Assembly: GCA_945910975.1 (NCBI GenBank) | Contig: CAMDZY010000068.1 | Location: 1 to 8,613, forward strand | Direction: 5' to 3' | DNA length: 8,613 nucleotides | Origin: an uncultured Clostridia bacterium | Lineage (GTDB): Bacteria; Bacillota; Clostridia; Oscillospirales; Oscillospiraceae | Shown: positions 1-6,045 of the stretch, in pieces | Layout of the letters: the number at the start of each line of letters is the position of its first letter | Position numbering within the stretch: the stretch's first letter is position 1 | Notes under the pieces: generated by a model | Seen by the model: the letters and a program-made list of their open reading frames with translations, nothing else | What the model was told of the DNA's origin: nothing | Database searches by the model: none | Made by a program: the position numbers and the translations under genes

Positions 1-831
1 GCGGCCGCGTGTGTGCTGCTGGAGGGGGGCTATCGCAAGCTGATGAAGCTGGATCGTACCGTGGGCGATTGCTCGGCAGTCGTGACCGGCATTTTGATTG
101 CTTTTGTATGTCCCGTAACAATTCCCTACTGGATGATTTTCATCGCCGATGCCTTTGCAATTTTGATCGTCAAGCAGCTGTTTGGCGGCATCGGGCAGAA
201 TTTTGTCAACCCGGCACTGGCGGCACGTGCAATTCTGCTGGTTTCCTGGCCGGTTGCGATGACAACATGGGTGCTGCCGGATTCTTGGGTCGGCGTGTTC
301 TCCACGGCGGATGCCGTCACCGGCGCAACGCCGTTGGCTGCGCTTCACGAAGGCTCGATGGAAGGACTGGATTTGCTGCAAATGTTTTTGGGCAAAACCG
401 GCGGCTGCATCGGCGAGGTTTCGGCGCTTTTGCTGCTGCTTGGCGGTGTTTATCTGCTCATCCGGCGCGTGATTTCGATCCGCATTCCGCTTTCATTCCT
501 GCTGAGTGTTGCGGTTTTGACCTTCCTTTTCCCGCGCGGCGGCAGTGACTTTACATATCGCCTGAGCTGGATGGCAGCACAGCTGCTCAGCGGCGGCCTG
601 ATGCTGGGTGCGTTCTTCATGGCAACGGACTATGTCACATCGCCGGTGACCAAGTGGGGACAAATCATCTTCGGCATCGGCTGCGGTGTAATTACGGTTG
701 TAATTCGCTCCATCGGCGCTTATCCGGAGGGCGTTTCCTTCGCAATTTTGATTATGAATGTCTGTGTCGGTATGCTTGACCGTGTGGGCAGACCCCACCG
801 CTTTGGCGTAACGGGAAAGGAGGATGCATGA
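1..831 (+). CDS. rnfD: Rnf complex subunit RnfD, 5' truncated by window edge
   Basis: This is a membrane subunit of the Rnf ferredoxin:NAD+ oxidoreductase, which couples electron transfer from reduced ferredoxin to Na+ or H+ export. The reading frame is open from base 1, so the true start lies upstream; a GTG at 13 is only an internal codon. The visible part is 276 residues, against roughly 310-320 for the family, so a short N-terminal piece is missing. The protein is mostly hydrophobic, with several transmembrane segments (for example around residues 28-60, 135-160 and 190-250). The motif AVTGATPL at residues 105-112 matches the RnfD/NqrB flavinylation site, in which the Thr after GA (Thr110 here) carries FMN through a phosphoester bond. 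The stop overlaps the rnfG start as ATGA at 828-831. Identification is confident from the motif, topology and gene order. Confidence 0.95.
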   Translation, partial: AAACVLLEGGYRKLMKLDRTVGDCSAVVTGILIAFVCPVTIPYWMIFIADAFAILIVKQLFGGIGQNFVNPALAARAILLVSWPVAMTTWVLPDSWVGVFSTADAVTGATPLAALHEGSMEGLDLLQMFLGKTGGCIGEVSALLLLLGGVYLLIRRVISIRIPLSFLLSVAVLTFLFPRGGSDFTYRLSWMAAQLLSGGLMLGAFFMATDYVTSPVTKWGQIIFGIGCGVITVVIRSIGAYPEGVSFAILIMNVCVGMLDRVGRPHRFGVTGKEDA

Positions 832-1364
832 AAGGCAATCCAGTAACCTATGTGCTCCGACTTGGCTTGACGCTGCTTGTAATCACTGCCGTGGTGGCGG
901 CATTGCTTGGCGGCGTAAATGCCATTACCGAGGACAAAATTGCAACAATCAAACAGGAAAAATCCAACGCCGCCATGGCGCAGGTTCTCTTGGCCGAGGA
1001 ATACCAACCCGTTGACGTACCTGCCAATCATCCGCTTGTCATAGGATTATGGTCGGCGGACGACACAGGTTATGTTGCCGAGTGTGTGGTTACCGGTTCG
1101 CAGGGCGAGATTGACCTGATGGTCGGCGTGGACGCAAGCGGCAAGGTGACCGGCGTGTCCATTGTGTCCATGTCGGAAACCTCCGGCCTGGGTGACAATG
1201 CGAAAAAGGACGAATGGCGTGCGCAGTTTGTGGGCAAGGGCGAAGTGACCGTGGATAAGAAGGGCGGCGAGATCGAAGCGCTGACCGGTGCCACCATCAC
1301 CTCCAACGCCGTCTGTGAAGCCGTAACCGATGCGGTGCGTTGTGTAGAGGAGGTGCTGTCATGA
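828..1364 (+). CDS. rnfG: Rnf complex subunit RnfG, FMN-binding
   Basis: This 178-residue subunit is anchored in the membrane and carries a covalent FMN in the Rnf electron path. Residues 1-7 are short and polar, followed by one transmembrane helix at about residues 8-31. The rest is a soluble FMN-binding domain on the outer face of the membrane, by family knowledge. The flavinylation motif LTGATITS lies at residues 152-159, with Thr156 the expected attachment site, and an SETSGLGD loop at 116-123 matches the conserved SETPGLG-type segment. The start is supported by AAGGAGG at 817-823, four bases upstream, and by the ATGA overlap with rnfD. Its own stop overlaps the rnfE start in the same way. 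The length is slightly short for the family, but both conserved motifs are intact. Confidence 0.95.
   Translation: MKGNPVTYVLRLGLTLLVITAVVAALLGGVNAITEDKIATIKQEKSNAAMAQVLLAEEYQPVDVPANHPLVIGLWSADDTGYVAECVVTGSQGEIDLMVGVDASGKVTGVSIVSMSETSGLGDNAKKDEWRAQFVGKGEVTVDKKGGEIEALTGATITSNAVCEAVTDAVRCVEEVLS
1346..1353 (+). promoter_or_regulatory. Ribosome binding site fixing the rnfE start
   Basis: AGAGGAGG lies seven bases upstream of the ATG at 1361. The reading frame is open to an ATG at 1340, but that one precedes this site and lies deeper inside rnfG. The start at 1361 also gives the same ATGA overlap seen at the other junctions of the operon, so 1361 is preferred. Confidence 0.8.
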
Positions 1365-2014
1365 CATTCCGCTCTCAACTCAAAGACGGTCTGCTCCGCA
1401 AAAATCCGGTGTTGGTGCAGCTGCTCGGTATGTGCTCCACCATGGCCATTACCACCACGTTGTTCAACGGCATCGGCATGGGCTTGTCCGTCACGGTGAT
1501 TTTGATTTTATCCAATGTCTTCATTTCTGCGCTGCGGAAAGTCATTCCCAATAAAATCCGCATTGCAGCGTACATCGTTATCATTGCCGGTTTTGTGACA
1601 ATAGTCGATTTGCTGCTGCAAGCATTCATTCCCGCCCTGTCGGAAAATTTGGGCGTGTTTATCCCGCTGATCGTGGTCAACTGCATCATTTTGGGCAGAG
1701 CCGAAGCGTTTGCGTCCAAACACAATGTCTGGCAGTCGGCGCTGGACGGACTGTGCCAGGGCATCGGCTACACGTTGGCACTGGTGATCATGTGCCTGAT
1801 TCGTGAATTGATCGGAAACGGCACCATTGCCGGCGGCTTCTCTTTTATCAACGGCGGAAACGGCATCCGGATCGTACCGGAAGCGTACCGTATTTTGATT
1901 TTCGCACTGCCCGTGGGCGGCTTCCTGACATTGGGCTTTGTGATTGCGGGCAGCCAATGGCTCAGCCGCAAGCTCGATGAAAAAGCAGCGAGAAAGGAGG
2001 CGGAGCAGCAATGA
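1361..2014 (+). CDS. rnfE: Rnf complex subunit RnfE
   Basis: This 217-residue integral membrane subunit pairs with RnfA to form the ion-translocating core of Rnf. The predicted topology is about six transmembrane helices. Cys25 (in LLGMCSTMA) and Cys108 (in IPLIVVNCIILG) sit at the positions that, in the Rnf/Nqr family, supply half of the ligands of an intramembrane [2Fe-2S] cluster shared with RnfA. The C-terminus is charged and cytoplasmic-looking (RKLDEKAARKEAEQQ). The frame extends upstream to 1340, but ATG 1361 is chosen because of a good ribosome binding site and the four-base overlap with rnfG. The stop overlaps the rnfA start as ATGA at 2011-2014, which suggests translational coupling. 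RnfE and RnfA are homologous; position in the operon and the charged tail support RnfE here. Confidence 0.95.
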   Translation: MTFRSQLKDGLLRKNPVLVQLLGMCSTMAITTTLFNGIGMGLSVTVILILSNVFISALRKVIPNKIRIAAYIVIIAGFVTIVDLLLQAFIPALSENLGVFIPLIVVNCIILGRAEAFASKHNVWQSALDGLCQGIGYTLALVIMCLIRELIGNGTIAGGFSFINGGNGIRIVPEAYRILIFALPVGGFLTLGFVIAGSQWLSRKLDEKAARKEAEQQ

Positions 2015-2595
2015 TCGGTAAATTATTTACGATCGCCCTCAGCGCGATTTTGGTTGAAAACTTCATTTTCTCGCAATTTTTGGGGATTTGCCCCTTTATG
2101 GGCGTTTCCAAAAAGCCGAACACGGCACTGGGCATGGGCTTTGCCGTTACCTTTGTGATGACGCTGGCATCTGCTGCAACGTGGGCAGTCAACCAATATC
2201 TGCTGGTGCCGCTGAAGCTGGAATATATGCAGACGGTTGCGTTTATTCTGGTGATTGCCGCGCTGGTACAGCTGGTGGAAATGTTCCTGCAAAAGTCGGT
2301 TCCGGCGCTGTATCAGGCGTTGGGCATCTACCTGCCGCTGATTACGACCAACTGCGCCGTGCTGGGCGTGGCGCTGTTGAACATCCAAAAAGGCTACTCC
2401 TTTTTGGAATCGGTCGTCTATGGCTTTACCGGCGGTCTTGGCTTTTTGCTTGCCATTGTGCTGTTCTCGTTTGTGCGCGAGCGCATTGACCACTGCGACT
2501 GCCCCAAGGCGTTCCGCGGCTTCCCCATCGCGCTGATCGCAGCAGGACTGGTGGCGCTGGCCTTTATGGGCTTCAGCGGGATGTCCATCGGGTAA
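2011..2595 (+). CDS. rnfA: Rnf complex subunit RnfA
   Basis: This 194-residue membrane protein is the partner of RnfE in the ion-pumping core. It is hydrophobic along most of its length, with about six transmembrane helices in an inverted-repeat topology known for the family. The segment ENFIFSQFLGICPFMG at residues 16-31 is highly characteristic of RnfA. Cys27 and Cys115 (in LPLITTNCAVLG) are the expected ligands for the shared [2Fe-2S] cluster. ATG 2011 is preceded by AAGGAGG at 1994-2000, with a spacing of ten bases that is slightly long but acceptable. The gene overlaps rnfE by four bases and is followed after 13 bases by rnfB, whose ribosome binding site overlaps the rnfA stop codon. Length and motifs agree with the family, with no sign of damage. 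Confidence 0.96.
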   Translation: MIGKLFTIALSAILVENFIFSQFLGICPFMGVSKKPNTALGMGFAVTFVMTLASAATWAVNQYLLVPLKLEYMQTVAFILVIAALVQLVEMFLQKSVPALYQALGIYLPLITTNCAVLGVALLNIQKGYSFLESVVYGFTGGLGFLLAIVLFSFVRERIDHCDCPKAFRGFPIALIAAGLVALAFMGFSGMSIG

Positions 2596-2608
2596 GGAGG
2601 AAATTGCC

Positions 2609-3430
2609 ATGGAAGGAATTTTATATGCCGTATTGGTACTGGGCGTCATGGGGCTGGTGTTCGGACTGGTACTTGCTGTCGCATCCCGTATTTTTGCAGT
2701 GAAAACCGATGAACGGCTGGAACCGCTGGTGGAAGCGCTGCCCGGCGCCAACTGCGGCGGCTGCGGCTTCAGCGGTTGCAGCGCCTATGCGCAAGCGGTG
2801 CTGGACGGAAAGGCAAAGGTCGGCCTGTGCGCCGCCGGCGGCGATGCTGCTACCCAGCAAATGGCGAAGGTGCTCGGCATCGAAGCCGAAACTGCGCAGC
2901 GTCAGGTCGCACTGGTAAAATGCAGTGGGTATGATGCAAAGGTAAAAGGATATTATGACGGATTGCAGGACTGTCTGGCTGCCACAAAGGTTGCCGGGCG
3001 CGGCCCTCTGGTGTGCAAATATGGCTGTCTGGGCTTTGGAACCTGCCTGTCTGCCTGCAAATTTGACGCCATTCACATTGAAAACGGCAGAGCAAAGGTC
3101 GACCCGGAAAAATGCACCGGCTGTATGGCCTGCGCCAAGGTCTGTCCGCGCAACGTGATCGTGCCTGTTCCCTACAGCGCCGATATTGTGGTGGCGTGCA
3201 ATTCCAAATCAAAAGGCCCCGCCACCCTGCGCGGCTGTGATGTGGGTTGTGTGGGATGCAGCAAATGCGAGCAGGTCTGCTCCTACGACGCCATCCATGT
3301 GGAGGGCAATCTCGCCATGATCGACTACGACAAATGCGTTTCCTGCGGCCTGTGCGCCGACGCCTGCCCGCGTCACCTGATTTCCGACTCCAATCTGCGC
3401 CACGACATGGATCTGGTTGCGCCGCGATAA
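2609..3430 (+). CDS. rnfB: Rnf complex subunit RnfB, ferredoxin-type electron entry subunit
   Basis: RnfB is the iron-sulfur subunit thought to accept electrons from reduced ferredoxin on the cytoplasmic side. The 273 residues begin with one hydrophobic anchor helix (about 4-30). A 4Fe-4S domain follows with Cys49, Cys52, Cys57 and Cys74 (CGGCGFSGC signature). Ferredoxin-like repeats come next with Cys at 136, 140, 146, 150, then 169, 172, 175, 179, then 214, 217, 220, 224, then 243, 246, 249, 253. That is enough cysteine for about five [4Fe-4S] clusters, although the ligand grouping is inferred. AAGGAGG at 2594-2600 lies eight bases before ATG 2609. It is the last gene of the rnf operon, as in other clostridial CDGEAB arrangements, and ends 15 bases before a long hairpin. 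It is somewhat shorter than RnfB of Acetobacterium but close to other clostridial forms. Confidence 0.95.
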   Translation: MEGILYAVLVLGVMGLVFGLVLAVASRIFAVKTDERLEPLVEALPGANCGGCGFSGCSAYAQAVLDGKAKVGLCAAGGDAATQQMAKVLGIEAETAQRQVALVKCSGYDAKVKGYYDGLQDCLAATKVAGRGPLVCKYGCLGFGTCLSACKFDAIHIENGRAKVDPEKCTGCMACAKVCPRNVIVPVPYSADIVVACNSKSKGPATLRGCDVGCVGCSKCEQVCSYDAIHVEGNLAMIDYDKCVSCGLCADACPRHLISDSNLRHDMDLVAPR

Positions 3431-3436
3431 CCCGCC

Positions 3437-3478
3437 AAATAAAAATGCTGCACCGAGCAATTGCGCTTGGTGCAGCAT
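3437..3478 (-). terminator. Intrinsic terminator for leftward (acs-side) transcription
   Basis: The stem pairs 3445-3458 with 3465-3478, 14 pairs including one G-T wobble, around the loop AATTGC. Read on the minus strand, the stem is followed directly by TTTTTATTT (3445 down to 3437), a typical intrinsic terminator tail. On the plus strand the following bases are CTTAGAATG, which is a weak tail, so it may stop rnf transcription less well. It sits immediately beyond the end of rnfB. Confidence 0.6.
3449..3478 (+). repeat. 30-base palindromic direct repeat, copy 1
   Basis: This is an exact 30-base match to 3701-3730 in the same orientation, running from TGCACCGAGC to GGTGCAGCAT. Each copy is itself most of a long inverted repeat, so the element is palindromic as well as directly repeated. 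It starts 18 bases after the rnfB stop codon. Confidence 0.9.
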
Positions 3479-3506
3479 CTTAGAATGTTGAAAAAGCCTC
3501 GCAGAG

Positions 3507-3526
3507 TTCGCCGCTATGGTGGCGAA
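3507..3526. other. Stem-loop
   Basis: TTCGCCGC at 3507-3514 pairs with GTGGCGAA at 3519-3526 around a four-base loop TATG, with one G-T wobble on the plus strand. A run of six T follows on the plus strand at 3540-3545, but it is 13 bases away from the stem, so I do not call a terminator. Confidence 0.55.
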
Positions 3527-3579
3527 TCAAATTCAATCATTTTTTGCGGCGGCGTGTACGTCACAAAAAATACATTATA

Positions 3580-3636
3580 GGACGCAAACGTGCGAGTCAA
3601 GTGCCGTAGGCACTTGGCGAGTGCGATGCAGCGTCC
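3580..3636. other. Nested stem-loop structure
   Basis: GGACGC at 3580-3585 can pair with GCGTCC at 3631-3636, enclosing a perfect eight-pair hairpin at 3598-3605/3609-3616 (CAAGTGCC and GGCACTTG, loop GTA). The GCGAGT hexamer occurs on each side of the inner hairpin, at 3593-3598 and (as GGCGAGT) at 3616-3622. The fold is inferred by eye only. Confidence 0.45.
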
Positions 3637-3642
3637 GGCAAT

Positions 3643-3662
3643 GTTCTTCCGCGAGGAAGAAC
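3643..3662 (+). other. Stem-loop with GCGA loop
   Basis: GTTCTTCC at 3643-3650 pairs perfectly with GGAAGAAC at 3655-3662. The loop GCGA fits the GNRA tetraloop pattern if the plus strand is transcribed. It is followed after one base by the next hairpin. Confidence 0.55.
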
Positions 3663-3663
3663 T

Positions 3664-3690
3664 CTGTCGAAAAACAAAGTTTTTCGACAG
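3664..3690. other. Perfect 12-pair stem-loop
   Basis: CTGTCGAAAAAC at 3664-3675 pairs perfectly with GTTTTTCGACAG at 3679-3690 around the three-base loop AAA. It lies 6 bases before the second long hairpin (3697-3730). Confidence 0.65.
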
Positions 3691-3696
3691 CTTGAA

Positions 3697-3734
3697 ATGT
3701 TGCACCGAGCAATTGCGCTTGGTGCAGCATTTTT
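3697..3734 (+). terminator. Intrinsic terminator for rightward (rnf-side) transcription
   Basis: The stem pairs 3697-3710 with 3717-3730, including two G-T wobbles, with loop AATTGC. It is followed directly on the plus strand by TTTTT at 3730-3734. This is the better terminator for rnf read-through, although it lies about 265 bases after the rnfB stop and just before the convergent acsB end. On the minus strand the tail is only ATTTCAAG, so it is probably weaker in that direction. Confidence 0.6.
3701..3730 (+). repeat. 30-base palindromic direct repeat, copy 2
   Basis: This second exact copy lies 252 bases from the first, near the acsB end of the gap. The bases just outside the two copies differ: ATGC precedes copy 1 and ATGT precedes copy 2, while CT follows copy 1 and TTTT follows copy 2. 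Only the palindrome core is therefore conserved. Confidence 0.9.
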
Positions 3735-3740
3735 ATGCCA

Positions 3741-3772
3741 TGCTGCCGATGCAAAGTTTTGCATCGGCAGCA
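3741..3772 (-). terminator. Perfect 15-pair hairpin just after acsB
   Basis: TGCTGCCGATGCAAA at 3741-3755 is perfectly complementary to 3758-3772, leaving only two bases at the tip, so a few terminal pairs must open to form a loop. It starts 13 bases beyond the acsB stop codon. It lacks a T-run on either strand (minus strand continues TGGCATAAAAATG), so it may protect the acs mRNA 3' end or only contribute to termination together with the next hairpin. Confidence 0.45.
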
Positions 3773-3785
3773 CATATTTGTGGCT

Positions 3786-5918
3786 TTACATCAGCGGTTC
3801 CATGGACAGAACCGGGTGGTTCTTTTCGGTCAGGAAGTCCATCAGGGCATCACATTCGGTGCAGATGGTTTCGTCTGCGACCATGTCGATGAAATTGTCG
3901 ATGCCGTAGAGTTCCTTTGCCGTTTTGTTCAAGCGTTCTGCAACGTCGTCTTTCAATTCCTTGGGCATCCAGACGATGCGTTCAATGCCGCCCTCGGCGT
4001 AGATGAACTTTTTGGAGGAAATGAAGTGGCGGCCGTGACCCATATAACCTGGGGTCTGCACACCACCGCCGGTGCAGGAAGCCAGTTCGCCAAACGTCAT
4101 GCCGGCGGGCGTCATGCCCTTGTATTCGCGGTTGACCACGATAAAGCCGTTGGACATCGGTTCGATGCCGCAGATGCACTCGAAGCAGCCGCAGGAGGTC
4201 ATCGGGTCTTCCAAGATGGAATACAACGTGACATTCTCAACGGCGCCGTGGGTTGCTTCTGTAATGGCAGCGTTGACGGTTTCGTAGCGGCCGGTGCGCT
4301 CGTCGATGCAGTTGGTTTTCATGATGGGCTGGCAGGGGCCGTTGGGGTTGAGCTCGTTTGTCGCTTTTGCATCCAGCCAAGACACGGCGCCGCACAGACC
4401 CAGACGTTCCGGCGTGACCACGCAGCAGTGTGCCGGCGCAAAGGACTGGCAGAGGATGCAGGTATAGAAACGGTCGACCGCTTCGTCGGTCATGGATGCA
4501 AGACGGTCATCGCGGAAGTTATAGCGCGGCATGGCCACGTTGTCCAGCAAATCCTGCACTTTTTCCTTGTCAGTGATCATTGTGACCTGGCATTTATCGA
4601 CGACTGCGTCAAATTCGTCCATAATCATATGGTACAGAACCTCGGCGAAGTCCTTCAGGCGCAGACCCTTTTCATAGGCATCGTTGTTGATGCGGATGCG
4701 GATCTGGTTGCGCTGGCCGGTGTGCATGACGCCTTCCATATAGTTGAACCACGCATGGATTTTGCGTTCGATAACGGATTCAAAGTCGGCCTGCATTTTC
4801 TTGCCTGCGACTTCAACATAAGTTGCCAGCGCAAATTCCTTGCCGGCGTCCAGATCATCGCCGATGATGGTGATTTTGTGATCCTCAATCTCGTCCATTT
4901 CGCGCATCAGCACCAATTCGGCTGTTGGATTCTTGCCCGACCAGAATTCATTGTGCATATCGGCCTTACGGATGATTTCGCCCTCAAATGCAGCGGCAAA
5001 TGCCACGGGGATGGGCAATTCTTTGGATTTAATCTTGATATTGCGCAGCTCGAGCGACTTTTTGACGGTTTCTTCATGGTCAAGTACGGATTCCAGCGCG
5101 CCCGGCACCTGATTTTCGCCCAAATCGATGTCCACCACAACCGGGAAGCCCAGCGCGATGGCACCGGCACCGGCGGAAACGACAACACTGTCGATATTGC
5201 CGAAGGTGTTGACGAATGCGGGCACGCGCTCCTTGGTGTACTTCAGCAGACCTGCCAGATCGCCGGGCTGGACGTTGCCGAAAATCAGTGCCGCACGGAT
5301 GGCAACGGTGACAACGTGGATGACGGAGGTAACATCGTGGCCGAGCGGGATCACGCGCAGCTCCAAGCCCATTTTCACGCCCTCATCGGCGCACTGTTCA
5401 ATCACATCGCCAATCATAAAGGTCATAATGCCCTTGGACTGATAATCCTTGACCACTTTGGCGACTGCTTTGGGATCGTCCGCTTTGCCTAAGACAACTG
5501 CCACGCCGGGGATATCGCCGGTGACCAGCGGAACGCCCAGAGAACGGATGATGGGATCCGGCACAAAGCCGATGCCGGCAACGCGCGCTTCCTCATAAGT
5601 ATCGCGGGGTTCGACAAATTTCAAGCCCTCAATAATTTCTGCGCCGACTGCGGTTGCCAAGCCGGCATTGAGCGCCTGTCCCAAGTCCTCCTGATTGGTA
5701 ATCAGCGACTTCAAAACGCCCACGCAGGCGGGCAAATCGCCGAGCTTTGCGACCTTCACGCCGGTCGCGGCATAGATGGTGGGGAAGAAATATGCCGTAT
5801 CGGGGAACGCGATGGGATGGTCTGCGCCGTATTTTGCAATTGCATCATTGACGGCGCCCTCGGTCAAGCCGGCGACCGCGTTGGAGCCGCCATAAATTAA
5901 ATCGGTTAATACACTCAT
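3786..5918 (-). CDS. acsB: Acetyl-CoA synthase (CODH/ACS alpha subunit) AcsB
   Basis: AcsB joins a methyl group from the corrinoid protein, CO from CO dehydrogenase and CoA into acetyl-CoA, the last step of the Wood-Ljungdahl pathway. The 710-residue product aligns by eye along the whole Moorella enzyme (about 729 residues). The A-cluster motif at residues 487-509 provides Cys487, Cys490, Cys499 and Cys509 with the family spacing of 3, 9 and 10. The Cys576-Gly577-Cys578 motif (in MTSCGCFEC) for the distal nickel follows exactly 89 residues after the first ligand, as in Moorella. Phe493 fits the conserved pocket Phe of the active site. ATG 5918 is preceded on the minus strand by AGGAGGAG (5925-5932). 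The gene is downstream of the acsC-acsE fusion gene and convergent with rnf. The CO dehydrogenase gene (acsA) is not in the window. Confidence 0.97.
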   Translation of the reverse strand: MSVLTDLIYGGSNAVAGLTEGAVNDAIAKYGADHPIAFPDTAYFFPTIYAATGVKVAKLGDLPACVGVLKSLITNQEDLGQALNAGLATAVGAEIIEGLKFVEPRDTYEEARVAGIGFVPDPIIRSLGVPLVTGDIPGVAVVLGKADDPKAVAKVVKDYQSKGIMTFMIGDVIEQCADEGVKMGLELRVIPLGHDVTSVIHVVTVAIRAALIFGNVQPGDLAGLLKYTKERVPAFVNTFGNIDSVVVSAGAGAIALGFPVVVDIDLGENQVPGALESVLDHEETVKKSLELRNIKIKSKELPIPVAFAAAFEGEIIRKADMHNEFWSGKNPTAELVLMREMDEIEDHKITIIGDDLDAGKEFALATYVEVAGKKMQADFESVIERKIHAWFNYMEGVMHTGQRNQIRIRINNDAYEKGLRLKDFAEVLYHMIMDEFDAVVDKCQVTMITDKEKVQDLLDNVAMPRYNFRDDRLASMTDEAVDRFYTCILCQSFAPAHCCVVTPERLGLCGAVSWLDAKATNELNPNGPCQPIMKTNCIDERTGRYETVNAAITEATHGAVENVTLYSILEDPMTSCGCFECICGIEPMSNGFIVVNREYKGMTPAGMTFGELASCTGGGVQTPGYMGHGRHFISSKKFIYAEGGIERIVWMPKELKDDVAERLNKTAKELYGIDNFIDMVADETICTECDALMDFLTEKNHPVLSMEPLM

Positions 5919-5940
5919 GATAAACTCCTCCTATAATCAT

Positions 5941-5966
5941 ATTGTATCAATAGATCGGCGTTTCAA
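5941..5966 (-). promoter_or_regulatory. Possible weak promoter upstream of acsB
   Basis: On the minus strand an extended -10-like sequence TGATACAAT lies at 5949-5941. A TTGAAA at 5966-5961 lies upstream, but the spacing to TACAAT is only 14 bases; a TATGAT at 5941-5936 would give 19. Any start here would leave a leader of only about 15-20 bases carrying the ribosome binding site. acsB may simply be read from the upstream operon promoter. Confidence 0.25.
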
Positions 5967-5968
5967 TT

Positions 5969-5992
5969 GCCGAAAATTGGGGTGATTTCGGC
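5969..5992 (-). other. Short inverted repeat upstream of acsB
   Basis: GCCGAAA at 5969-5975 is matched by TTTCGGC at 5986-5992 around a ten-base loop. It lies between the larger hairpin after the acsC-acsE gene and the acsB ribosome binding site. It could be an mRNA hairpin or a binding site; nothing in the sequence decides. Confidence 0.4.
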
Positions 5993-6006
5993 AGAAAGTG
6001 TGCGCA

Positions 6007-6037
6007 AGCAGGTACCCACAAAAAGCGGGCACCTGCT
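6007..6037 (-). promoter_or_regulatory. Hairpin after acsC-acsE gene (attenuator or mRNA processing element)
   Basis: An 11-pair stem (6007-6017 with 6027-6037) contains one mismatch on the plus strand that becomes a G-U wobble in the minus-strand RNA. This suggests it acts in the acs transcript. The nine-base loop reads GCTTTTTGT on that strand. It begins eight bases past the stop codon, but no T-run follows, so a complete terminator is unlikely. It may set the ratio between acsC-acsE and acsB messages. Confidence 0.45.
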
Positions 6038-6045
6038 CAATTTGC

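Larger units (their letters stand above)
3431..3785. other. Non-coding convergent intergenic region packed with stem-loops
   Basis: These 355 bases separate the 3' ends of rnfB and acsB. Short reading frames exist on both strands, but they run through palindromes, lack ribosome binding sites and resemble no family, so I call no gene. I see seven or more stem-loops: 3445-3478, 3507-3526, 3598-3616 (inside an outer pairing of 3580-3585 with 3631-3636), 3643-3662, 3664-3690, 3697-3730 and 3741-3772. Two of them are copies of the same 30-base palindrome. The region is more AT-rich than the flanking genes in its left half. Confidence 0.8.

Noticed and set aside
1..8. NotI-like GCGGCCGC at the first bases, suggesting a cloning boundary
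   Set aside because: The bases translate in frame into sequence compatible with RnfD (AAACVLLEGG), so they are plausibly native coding sequence.
1340..1360. Upstream ATG at 1340 as the start of rnfE
   Set aside because: It would place seven extra residues before the conserved N-terminus and lies before the ribosome binding site at 1346-1353; ATG 1361 fits the ATGA overlap pattern of the operon.
3431..3785. Possible CRISPR array because of repeated palindromes
   Set aside because: Only two copies of one repeat are present, spaced 252 bases apart with no regular spacers, and no cas genes are in view.
3575..3892. Short open frames on both strands through the intergenic hairpins (for example one of about 66 residues on the minus strand and about 100 on the plus strand)
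   Set aside because: They consist of translated palindromes and run into acsB; none has a ribosome binding site, and the two strands give equally implausible peptides.
3735..5492. A 585-codon open frame on the plus strand opposite acsB
   Set aside because: acsB on the minus strand matches a known enzyme over its full length with every cluster ligand. The opposite frame has a repetitive His/Asp/Val/Phe-rich composition typical of an antisense shadow and starts inside the intergenic hairpins without a ribosome binding site.
5932..5937. A perfect TATAAT on the plus strand between acsB and the acsC-acsE gene
   Set aside because: It overlaps the complement of the acsB ribosome binding site, has no convincing -35 element, and no plus-strand gene follows.
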